Assembly (NCBI GenBank): GCA_017860725.1
Contig: JAGDMX010000068.1
Span: forward strand, 1 to 12,900
DNA: 12,900 nt
Source of the DNA: Chloroflexota bacterium
Lineage (GTDB): Bacteria > Chloroflexota > Anaerolineae > Anaerolineales > UBA4823
Direction of reading: 5' to 3'
Shown here piece after piece: positions 1 to 6,797 of the stretch; position 1 is the first letter of the stretch; each line of letters opens with the position of its first letter. The notes beneath the pieces are model-generated. The model was not told where the DNA came from and did not search any database. It was given only the letters and a program-made list of their open reading frames with translations. A program made the translations under genes and the position numbers.

Positions 1-896
1 ACATCCATCCGGCCGCGCGGCTCAGGAGCCATCTTCATACTGTCACCGGAGAGACACAGGATATTACGCACTCCTAAAGCATTAGCCCCCAGTACCTCCG
101 CCTGTAATCCAGTACGGGTGCGGTCGCGTGCCGCGATCTGCATGACAGGTTCGGCCCCATTCTGGATGGCAATGGTACTGCAAGCCCAGCTGGACATGCG
201 TGGTGTAGCGGATGGAGAGTCGGTGAAATTGACCGCCGCAACATAAGGTTTCACCAGGTCAATATTAGATACCAGCTTTTTAGTTGCCGTGGTCAGCGGC
301 GGTGCAACCTCAGTGGTCACAACAAACTGGCCTGCCGAGAGGCGGCGCTCAAGTTCGGATACGGGTTCAACATATGCCGGTGGATGAGCCTCCGAATCAC
401 CCTGCCACCACTCTGGCTGCCGTACTGGTCGGAATACAGACTCCCAGGTTTCTGTACGCCTAGCAGGGTCCCGGTTGAGCAACCCCGACACTACTTTCCC
501 GGTGCCAACCTTGTGCACTTGGCGTGCCACATCACCCCAAGTTTCCGTGCCTACTTTGTTCCAATCCAAGGGAGGCAGGACTTCCAGCAATTTTTCTTCG
601 CGTCCCATCGTCACCGATCGCTCGTAAATTTTGTACCAGATACAAGGGCGCGTCTCGTCCACGTAGCAGTGTTCAGATGTGGAACCACCACACGGACCGT
701 TGCGAGCTCCTTTTGGGCATTCCATCGAGCAGATAAAAGCCGTCTCCTGCAGCAGGCAGTTGCCACACATCCGGCAGCCAAATAACGGGCCTTTAACCCA
801 GCGTTCAACGGTTGCCAGGGCGCGACCACCCAATGGTTCTTTTTTAAAAGGGTAAAATGGCGGTTGCCACCTTCGTCCAGGTGTAAAAACAGGCAT
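1..896 (-). CDS. metV-metF: MetV-MetF fusion: methylenetetrahydrofolate reductase (3' end outside window)
   Basis: This gene is open at the window edge, and 298 codons are readable without a stop. Residues about 24-95 form the MetV-type (MTHFR C-terminal, PF12225-like) cysteine domain, with C41, C44, C47, C56, C60, C69, C77 and C85; motifs include GCRMCGNC and ECPKGARNGPCGG. Residues about 180-298 begin a MetF TIM barrel, with TEVAPP (E196, matching the catalytic Glu of E. coli MetF) and a CLSGD segment (D285, matching the flavin-site Asp in RGD). In acetogens MetF reduces methylene-THF to methyl-THF and MetV, an Fe-S/zinc protein, partners it; the two are usually separate genes. Here one frame encodes both, joined by a linker at about 100-178. 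The ATG at 896 has AGAGGAGG 6 nt upstream. The gene lies 56 bp after acsE and is the last operon gene visible. The family call is strong. The MetF C-terminal half lies beyond the window. Confidence 0.9.
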   Translation of the reverse strand, partial: MPVFTPGRRWQPPFYPFKKEPLGGRALATVERWVKGPLFGCRMCGNCLLQETAFICSMECPKGARNGPCGGSTSEHCYVDETRPCIWYKIYERSVTMGREEKLLEVLPPLDWNKVGTETWGDVARQVHKVGTGKVVSGLLNRDPARRTETWESVFRPVRQPEWWQGDSEAHPPAYVEPVSELERRLSAGQFVVTTEVAPPLTTATKKLVSNIDLVKPYVAAVNFTDSPSATPRMSSWACSTIAIQNGAEPVMQIAARDRTRTGLQAEVLGANALGVRNILCLSGDSMKMAPEPRGRMD

Positions 897-952
897 AAAT
901 TCCTCCTCTAATTCAAGCTTCCGAATAATCCTTCAGCATCTTGAGATTTATA

Positions 953-1888
953 TTACGCAAATGCTTCCTGACCCAGGTAAGCGTCAGCATAAATCACTTT
1001 ATCCAACAGGATTTGAACCGTCTTCCAGATTGCTACCTGCTGGGGATCATTCATCTCCACATCATCGATCGTTGGCTCTTCCATCGCTGCAATGCGGTCG
1101 GCGATCTTTAAGTACAGCCTGCCCACCGGAGAGCTCTCGTCCCGGGTTTCAATCACGCGGATGACTTCATTCTGTTCTTCATCCAACGGATTAGCAATCA
1201 TCATCTGTAAGCCGGCACCCATCAGCATCGCCAGGTAAGTTCGATTGATCAGCGAGCGGTTTTGCGCCGGAACCGCATTGGACACATTGGAGAGCCCCAC
1301 TGAAATTGCGGGCGGTGGATCCCACGAGTACTGTAATGTTCTAACCGTCTCAATCAAGTGCGGGCAGTATTGCTGGCAACCTGAAACGGTTAAAACCAGG
1401 GGATCGATAATCAGATCCGAGATGGGGAAATCAATCTCCAGCATGCGTGGAATTAATGTTTCGACAGCGATATTGACCCGCTCATCCGCCGCAATCGGAA
1501 TACCGGAGCTGCCCATGGTGAGAGCAATTAACTTGGCATTATATTTCTTGGCAAGCAGCGGAACTTTCTCTAGCCGCTCAGGCTCGGCAGAGGTCGAGTT
1601 GATAATCGGTTGTGCCTTGGTCACCTTCTGCAAGCCTGCTTCAATGCCAAGTTGGTTCGTGCTATCGAAGCTTAGTGGAACATCGACGACAGCCTCGACG
1701 GTCTGGACCATCCACGGAAAAATTTCCTGCCAGTCAGCTTTGCGCGGTCCCATATTCAGATCCAGCGCCCGGGCCCCAGCCTCGACTTGTTTGACAGCCG
1801 ACTCCTGGAAATATTTCGCATCTTTTTCTTTTAGAGCAATTTTTACTCTTTCAGAGATTATGTGAATATTTTCACCAATGATATACAT
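953..1888 (-). CDS. acsE: Methyltetrahydrofolate:corrinoid/iron-sulfur protein methyltransferase
   Basis: AcsE transfers the methyl group from methyl-THF to Co(I) of the corrinoid iron-sulfur protein. The protein is a pterin-binding TIM barrel of the dihydropteroate-synthase fold. Expected pterin and active-site residues are in place: ALDLNMGP (D43, N45), SFDSTN (D75), IINSTS (N97), IIDPL (D162) and GLSNVS (N201). These correspond to D75, N96, D160 and N199 of the Moorella enzyme. The protein has 311 residues against about 262 in Moorella; the excess is a C-terminal tail from about residue 262, acidic then helical, including EEPTIDDVEMND. The ATG at 1888 has CGGAGG 5 nt upstream. It starts 41 bp after the stop of the acsC-acsV fusion, whose product it methylates. 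Confidence 0.93.
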   Translation of the reverse strand: MYIIGENIHIISERVKIALKEKDAKYFQESAVKQVEAGARALDLNMGPRKADWQEIFPWMVQTVEAVVDVPLSFDSTNQLGIEAGLQKVTKAQPIINSTSAEPERLEKVPLLAKKYNAKLIALTMGSSGIPIAADERVNIAVETLIPRMLEIDFPISDLIIDPLVLTVSGCQQYCPHLIETVRTLQYSWDPPPAISVGLSNVSNAVPAQNRSLINRTYLAMLMGAGLQMMIANPLDEEQNEVIRVIETRDESSPVGRLYLKIADRIAAMEEPTIDDVEMNDPQQVAIWKTVQILLDKVIYADAYLGQEAFA

Positions 1889-1929
1889 GCGATCCTCCGA
1901 TCTCTTTTTCTAGTTTGAGATATGTTAAT

Positions 1930-4900
1930 TTACGAATTTTCCAGTTCTTTCTGCATGGCTGCCGCTACAGATGGGAAAAGACTAAGATCCGTATGCGGCA
2001 AAAACAGGGCAGAAATAAATGCTTCATAAAAAGTATTATCTGCCGATAGCTCGATATAAGTCATCCGTCTGGCAATGTCCTGTATCCTCTCGCGAGCATT
2101 GCGGTCAAGCAGGGCATAGTAGGCTCCGCGGGCTGAGGTATTACCCAAGAACTGAAAACGATCCCAAGGTAAATCCGGTAGCAATCCAATTTGCACAGCT
2201 TTCTCAACATTAATATACTTACCGAACGAGCCACCAATCAGCATCTGGTCGATCATATCCATGGGAACACCAACACTGGCTGCCAGAACGGTATAGCCGG
2301 CAAAGATTGCACCTTTGGCACGCAGCAGGTTGTCGATATCAACATGGGTAATCACGATATCTCGCTTGTGCTCAGTATCCGTACCCCAGGCGATTACATA
2401 TTCCCAGCCATGCTCTCCCTGTCGCACGCGAGGGTGCTCAAGATGATTGTTGATGTTGCCTGCCTTATCCACGATACCGGTCATGAACATTTCTGCTAGT
2501 ACCGAGATCAACCCGCTGCCACAGATCCCGCGCGGACGTCCACCTCCAATCACACGATAGGTAGGCTCATAGGAATCGCCGTTGATCCAAACTTCTTCGA
2601 TGGCTCCCTTAGTCGCCCGCATGCCATCGACCACACCGGCTCCTTCAAATGCTGGGCCAGCAGAACAAGCGCATGTCACCAGCCACTCACTCGATCCCAG
2701 GACAATTTCACCATTCGTCCCGACATCCATGAATAGGGTGAGCTTATCGGTATCATCCATACCCGAGGAGTAAACCCCAGCTGTGATATCCGCTCCAACA
2801 TAGCTGGCAACGCCAGGTAAACAATCCACGACAGCCTCGGGATTAACCTTGATACCCACATCGCGCCCGTGTAGTAAAGGCATATAATTTACGGAAGTGA
2901 CAAAAGGCGACAGGCGGATGCTGCCCGCTGGAATGCCCAACAGCAAGTGCATCATTGTGCTGTTGCCTGCAATCGTGGCTTTTACGACATCAGTGGAACG
3001 AACTTGATAACCCACAACACGCTTACAGGCCAGCTCGAGCAGTTGATTGATCGTCTCCAGCACCAGGTTGCGCAATTCTTCGCGGCCGCCATTCTTGGAG
3101 GCATACACGATACGCGAGATTACATCTTCGCCGCGACTGATCTGCCCGTTATATTCCGAAACCTGGGCTTTCACCGAGCCGGTGAGCAGATCTACCAGCC
3201 ATAAGGTTACAGTAGTTGTCCCAATGTCAACAGAGATTCCCCAGAGAGGATCATAATCATAGGAATGCCCAGGCAACAGATCAATCAGCCATTCCTGGAT
3301 GCCTCCTCCACCCAGGGTCTCATGAATATCGAGGATGGCAGTCACTTCCCAATCCGCCTCACGGAGGATGGAACCAATCCTGCGCAATAGCTCCATTGAG
3401 ACAATCACATTGGTAAATTGGGCTTGTTGGCGCAGTGCAGTCAGCAGGCGGCTCAAGTCGTCGGTTTGGTCGTCCATGCTGGGTGGAGTAATTGTGAGAT
3501 TGACCCTGCGGATGGATTGATAGAAGCGGTAGTCGTAACCAATCGGGACGGTGACTTCCGCCACTGTCAGGTCGGTTGTCAGGCGCCTTTCAATACGCTC
3601 CTGTGGAGGAATGAGGACGTTTAGATCACTCTCAACAACAGTCTGGCAAGCAAGAGCATAGCCCTCATCGATATCCTCGCTGGATAAGCGTAAAGTACTG
3701 CGCCGGCGCACGGTCCCCTCTACAACCTGAACTGTGCACCGGCCGCAGCGCCCCTGCCCTCCACATGGCTGGATAATCTCCACTCCTGCCAGGCGTGCAG
3801 CCTCACTCAGCAGTGCGCCGCTCGGCACACTGATCGGTTGTGAAGCCACATCAAAAGTTACCTGGTGGGTGGTCATATCCAATGCCTCACGCGGGCCAAC
3901 CCGAATTTCCCAATCCGGGAGTTCGGCTTCTAGCTCGCCCGACAACACGGCGACATGTCCGGGGATCACGACACGTTTCCTGCTTACTTTTTCTGCCACA
4001 TTAAATCCCTTGATAGATTTAGCAATGCGCTCGGCGTCAAACTTACCGGCTGCCCAGGCGGTGAGCACGCTCATCCCTTCTGCGTCGCAGACCACCAGCC
4101 AGGCAGGAAGTCCTGAGCCTTCCACTTCATTCGCAACACTGAAATACGTGATGCTGAAATTCGTAGTAACCAGTACCGGACTATCCGGTTTGGGACTGTT
4201 GATCTCATAGATTCCGGGCTGAACCTGAATCGGTTTTTGCGGATCGGTGTAGATGTTTTGCCTCAGCACCAGGAGTGGATAAGCCAGCTCAGCAGTAAAG
4301 TGATCAATCACCACAAAACCACTATACTTGGCGATTGCCTGGGCGGCTGCCTCCGGATTTTTAGGGAAGGAAACAACCGGATAACCCAGGGATCTGAAAT
4401 TTTTCTTCAACGCAAGACGCCTAATTTGCGTAGACAAAATCAGTGAACTGCCCAGATTCTCACCCACCGGATCCAGAACCAGATCCTCAACTCCCTTCGC
4501 CTTGATTTTCTCGGTTAAATCCGCCAGCTCTTCGAGTGAGCCGCTGCTAACTGCCAGTGCAGCTTTATGCGTGCCGGCTAACTCTGCCATTACCTCCCAA
4601 TTTGCTGAGGTGGCGCTGTAGATCATCGCTGCATCCCCAGAAAGCTCCTTCAAACCGGCGGCGATGACCGAAGGGTTGTCGCTCATCAATATCATCGGAC
4701 GGTGGCTGGATTTACGGACCAGTTTGACCGCATCGGCAAATTTCGCTGGGTCACCAGAAACAGCCTGGACAGCGATTCCGTCCATTGTAAGATCAATCCC
4801 AACGTAGTTGGTCGTATAACCCTCGACATCCGCCGCTAGTGCCGAAATCTCTTCCACAGGCAACTGGTCACTTATTCGCACGAACAGGCCGGGCCGGTTG

Positions 4901-5166
4901 TAGAATGTTTTTTCATGCCGGTACAGCACAACTTCATTCCCCGCTTTGACCTCATAGCCATTCGATTTAAGGGTGATCAAGCGAATGGGCGGTGCAGCCG
5001 ATTCGGCCAGTTGAGCTTTTGAGGCTTCAATGACATACGGGCAGGCAGATAACTCAACCTGTTTAGCTGCCAGTTTCATTGCAAAAGCCAGGCAGGTTGG
5101 AAAACCGCACTCTTTACAGTTGGTTTGCGGCAGCAATTTATAGATTTGAATTCCGCTTAATGCCAT
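1930..5166 (-). CDS. acsC-acsV: Fusion of corrinoid/iron-sulfur protein large subunit (AcsC) with its reductive activator (AcsV/RACo)
   Basis: One uninterrupted 1078-codon frame encodes two proteins that are normally separate. Residues 1-430 are AcsC: an N-terminal [4Fe-4S] domain with C17, C20, C25 and C42 (NCKECGFPTC, then ACPYV), a TIM barrel, and a C-terminal cobalamin-binding region ending in VGPREALDM. Residues about 434-525 are a plant-type [2Fe-2S] ferredoxin with C468, C474, C477 and C507 (PCGGQGRCGRC, ALACQT). A middle domain follows (about 530-640), then an ASKHA ATPase domain with nucleotide-site motifs VDIGTTTVTLW (646), TIAGNSTMMH (731), MDVGTNGE (813) and GICGSGL (880). RACo uses ATP and a low-potential electron to return inactive Co(II) to Co(I). 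Moorella AcsC has about 446 residues and RACo is usually about 630, so both halves are near full length. The ATG at 5166 has AAGGA 10 nt upstream. An in-frame ATG at residue 431 with GAGG before it could be an internal start. Confidence 0.95.
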   Translation of the reverse strand: MALSGIQIYKLLPQTNCKECGFPTCLAFAMKLAAKQVELSACPYVIEASKAQLAESAAPPIRLITLKSNGYEVKAGNEVVLYRHEKTFYNRPGLFVRISDQLPVEEISALAADVEGYTTNYVGIDLTMDGIAVQAVSGDPAKFADAVKLVRKSSHRPMILMSDNPSVIAAGLKELSGDAAMIYSATSANWEVMAELAGTHKAALAVSSGSLEELADLTEKIKAKGVEDLVLDPVGENLGSSLILSTQIRRLALKKNFRSLGYPVVSFPKNPEAAAQAIAKYSGFVVIDHFTAELAYPLLVLRQNIYTDPQKPIQVQPGIYEINSPKPDSPVLVTTNFSITYFSVANEVEGSGLPAWLVVCDAEGMSVLTAWAAGKFDAERIAKSIKGFNVAEKVSRKRVVIPGHVAVLSGELEAELPDWEIRVGPREALDMTTHQVTFDVASQPISVPSGALLSEAARLAGVEIIQPCGGQGRCGRCTVQVVEGTVRRRSTLRLSSEDIDEGYALACQTVVESDLNVLIPPQERIERRLTTDLTVAEVTVPIGYDYRFYQSIRRVNLTITPPSMDDQTDDLSRLLTALRQQAQFTNVIVSMELLRRIGSILREADWEVTAILDIHETLGGGGIQEWLIDLLPGHSYDYDPLWGISVDIGTTTVTLWLVDLLTGSVKAQVSEYNGQISRGEDVISRIVYASKNGGREELRNLVLETINQLLELACKRVVGYQVRSTDVVKATIAGNSTMMHLLLGIPAGSIRLSPFVTSVNYMPLLHGRDVGIKVNPEAVVDCLPGVASYVGADITAGVYSSGMDDTDKLTLFMDVGTNGEIVLGSSEWLVTCACSAGPAFEGAGVVDGMRATKGAIEEVWINGDSYEPTYRVIGGGRPRGICGSGLISVLAEMFMTGIVDKAGNINNHLEHPRVRQGEHGWEYVIAWGTDTEHKRDIVITHVDIDNLLRAKGAIFAGYTVLAASVGVPMDMIDQMLIGGSFGKYINVEKAVQIGLLPDLPWDRFQFLGNTSARGAYYALLDRNARERIQDIARRMTYIELSADNTFYEAFISALFLPHTDLSLFPSVAAAMQKELENS

Positions 5167-5217
5167 AGCATTGTTTCCTTTTCAGATTGCGTCTTTTCGT
5201 TTGCCAAACGATACCGG

Positions 5218-6174
5218 CTAGGCAGTCACCGGCTCGGATGCCAGCTCTTCTATAGCAGAACGGACGCGTTTTACGCTTTCGGGATGGCGTAGAACGATGA
5301 TATCCGCACCAGACTCCAACAAGGCAACCGCTGTCAGGGTTTCCCAATTAATTGCCCGCTGTTCCCAATCACCCCATGAGGCGGGGACCCCACTACCTAC
5401 TTTAGCTTCTTTGGCCTTCCAGGCTTCAAAGCCTGGGGTGACCAGCATAGGGAGTTGGGTCATACTATCGCCCTGAAGTGCGGCCATCCTTAATCGTTCC
5501 ATCACCGAGTAGCCGTATTCGATTCCATATCCCAATGCTCCGGTGCTGGGATCCATCACGATGCGATCGAGGGGTAGCCCCATATCGCTAATCAAGATAT
5601 TGAGCTGTTTTGCCAGGTTCACATCCATGGGAGTGCGGGCATTCACCAGGTGCCCATTCGCCATCGCCGTGGCGACAATCGTGCGGTAGTTCTTATCCTC
5701 ACAGATTCCCAGGAGCAGACGCTCCCCTTTGGTAGCTTCTGCAACCGGCACCAGCAGCTCATTATCCGCCTCAGCCTGTCCCGGTCCAAACACGATCAGG
5801 GGTAAACCGGTTGAGGCAAGGACGGCTTTCACGGTCTGGACTGCTTCATCCGGTTTGGTTCCCAGACTCAAGGTTATTTGGATGAGGTCGGCGCCGACCG
5901 TCTCGGCTGCCTTTGCCCATTTACCAGGGTCATCCATCGCATCTCCCCAGACATTGGCTAATAACGGCGACCAATCCTCAGGGCGGCGGTTCTTGACCTC
6001 AATTGCAATCACTGGGCGGTGCGGTGCCGGTGCTTCAAAATGCATGAATGGCATGCTCTTTTGTCCGCCTACCACCACCGTACGGCCGCGGGTTCCTCCC
6101 TCCGGGGCAGTCGCCCCAATTTTTACCTCCCGGACACTTCCGGGCCACTTATCCAAGGGGATTTCTATTGGCAT
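5218..6174 (-). CDS. acsD: Corrinoid/iron-sulfur protein small subunit (ACS complex delta subunit)
   Basis: AcsD is the small TIM-barrel subunit that pairs with AcsC to form the methyl-carrying corrinoid iron-sulfur protein. Family motifs include RTVVVGGQKSMPFMHFE (31-47), ICEDKNY (157-163), and MDPSTGALGYGIEYGYS (207-223). The length of 318 residues is usual for bacterial AcsD. No cysteine cluster is present, as expected, because the metal centres are in AcsC. The ATG at 6174 has CAGGAG 8 nt upstream. The gene is 22 bp after the CBS gene and 51 bp before the acsC-acsV fusion. A 13-bp near-palindrome (5198-5210) lies in that second gap. Cytoplasmic. Confidence 0.95.
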   Translation of the reverse strand: MPIEIPLDKWPGSVREVKIGATAPEGGTRGRTVVVGGQKSMPFMHFEAPAPHRPVIAIEVKNRRPEDWSPLLANVWGDAMDDPGKWAKAAETVGADLIQITLSLGTKPDEAVQTVKAVLASTGLPLIVFGPGQAEADNELLVPVAEATKGERLLLGICEDKNYRTIVATAMANGHLVNARTPMDVNLAKQLNILISDMGLPLDRIVMDPSTGALGYGIEYGYSVMERLRMAALQGDSMTQLPMLVTPGFEAWKAKEAKVGSGVPASWGDWEQRAINWETLTAVALLESGADIIVLRHPESVKRVRSAIEELASEPVTA

Positions 6175-6196
6175 ATTCTCGACTCCTGTATCTTAC

Positions 6197-6721
6197 CTAA
6201 TACTTGCGGTTTTTCATCCGGGCAGCATCACGCCGCTGGATGAAGAGATCCCTGGGGTTCTGCCGTTCGGCTCCGATTCCCAGGTCTTTCAAGTCCTCGG
6301 TGCTCTTGGCTGATAAATGCCGGAGCAGGTGCCGGTATGAAATCATTGCAGCAGGATAGGAAATCCCTCCTGCATGGTGCATAATAAACAAGACGCGCAC
6401 ATTCAAATCATTCATGATCTGGGCAGCCGCAGTCAGTGGAATATCTGGGGGTACCTGTGGTACCCCATCGCGCATAATCTCACTAACGGTCATCCGGTTA
6501 ATATCTTCATGACCATAGGTTTTAACCAGCTCATCCTGGCTGACAATTCCCAGCGCATGGCCTTCGTTGCCGTCCAAAACGACGACCGTCTCCCAGCCTT
6601 GATCCAGCATTTTACGCGCCAATTCATCGACTGGTGTTTCTGGACCGCAGGTCGGTACACCTACAGTCATCAGATCACGCACCAGGCGGATTTGAGAAAT
6701 TTCAGTTTCTTGAATCACCAC
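6197..6721 (-). CDS. Tandem CBS-domain protein of unknown role within the acs operon
   Basis: The 174-residue protein has two CBS repeats. CBS1 spans about residues 12-65 (VRDLMTVGVPTCGPETPVDE, then VVVLDGNEGHALGIVSQDEL). CBS2 spans about 77-135 (MTVSEIMRDGVPQVPPDIPL, then VRVLFIMHHAGGISYPAAMIS). A basic tail runs from 150 to 174 (RRDAARMKNRKY). Paired CBS domains typically bind adenine nucleotides or S-adenosylmethionine and control a partner protein; no catalytic domain is attached. The start is GTG at 6721 (a second GTG follows at 6718), with only a weak GGA upstream and no in-frame ATG before a stop. M18 is too late because it would cut CBS1. The gene lies between acsB and acsD, so it may sense energy charge for the pathway, but that role is inferred from position only. 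Confidence 0.85.
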   Translation of the reverse strand: MVIQETEISQIRLVRDLMTVGVPTCGPETPVDELARKMLDQGWETVVVLDGNEGHALGIVSQDELVKTYGHEDINRMTVSEIMRDGVPQVPPDIPLTAAAQIMNDLNVRVLFIMHHAGGISYPAAMISYRHLLRHLSAKSTEDLKDLGIGAERQNPRDLFIQRRDAARMKNRKY

Positions 6722-6737
6722 TAATAATGTTATTTCC

Positions 6738-6787
6738 GAGGATGAGGAACTGGCTTCATAGTCGATTAGGCCTCATTCCTCATCCTC
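6738..6787 (-). repeat. 12-bp perfect inverted repeat between acsB and the CBS gene
   Basis: Arms GAGGATGAGGAA (6738-6749) and TTCCTCATCCTC (6776-6787) are exact reverse complements with a 26-nt loop. It fills most of the 76-bp gap after the acsB stop, which is the longest gap in the operon. No strong U-run follows on the minus strand, so it is not a typical intrinsic terminator. It could be an mRNA-stability or attenuation hairpin that lowers expression of the genes after acsB, and it ends 16 nt before the weakly initiated GTG of the CBS gene. Confidence 0.6.
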
Positions 6788-6797
6788 ACCAAGAACC

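Noticed and set aside
384..829. Open frames on both strands (384-785 plus, 611-829 minus) near the window start
   Set aside because: The true gene here is the edge-open metV-metF reading on the minus strand in a different frame. The others are shadows.
1245..1865. Plus-strand open frame (206 codons) opposite acsE
   Set aside because: The minus strand encodes AcsE with all active-site residues. The antisense frame has a biased, featureless composition.
5198..5210. CGTTTG-C-CAAACG near-palindrome between acsD and acsC-acsV
   Set aside because: It is short with a one-base centre and could be chance. There is no promoter around it.
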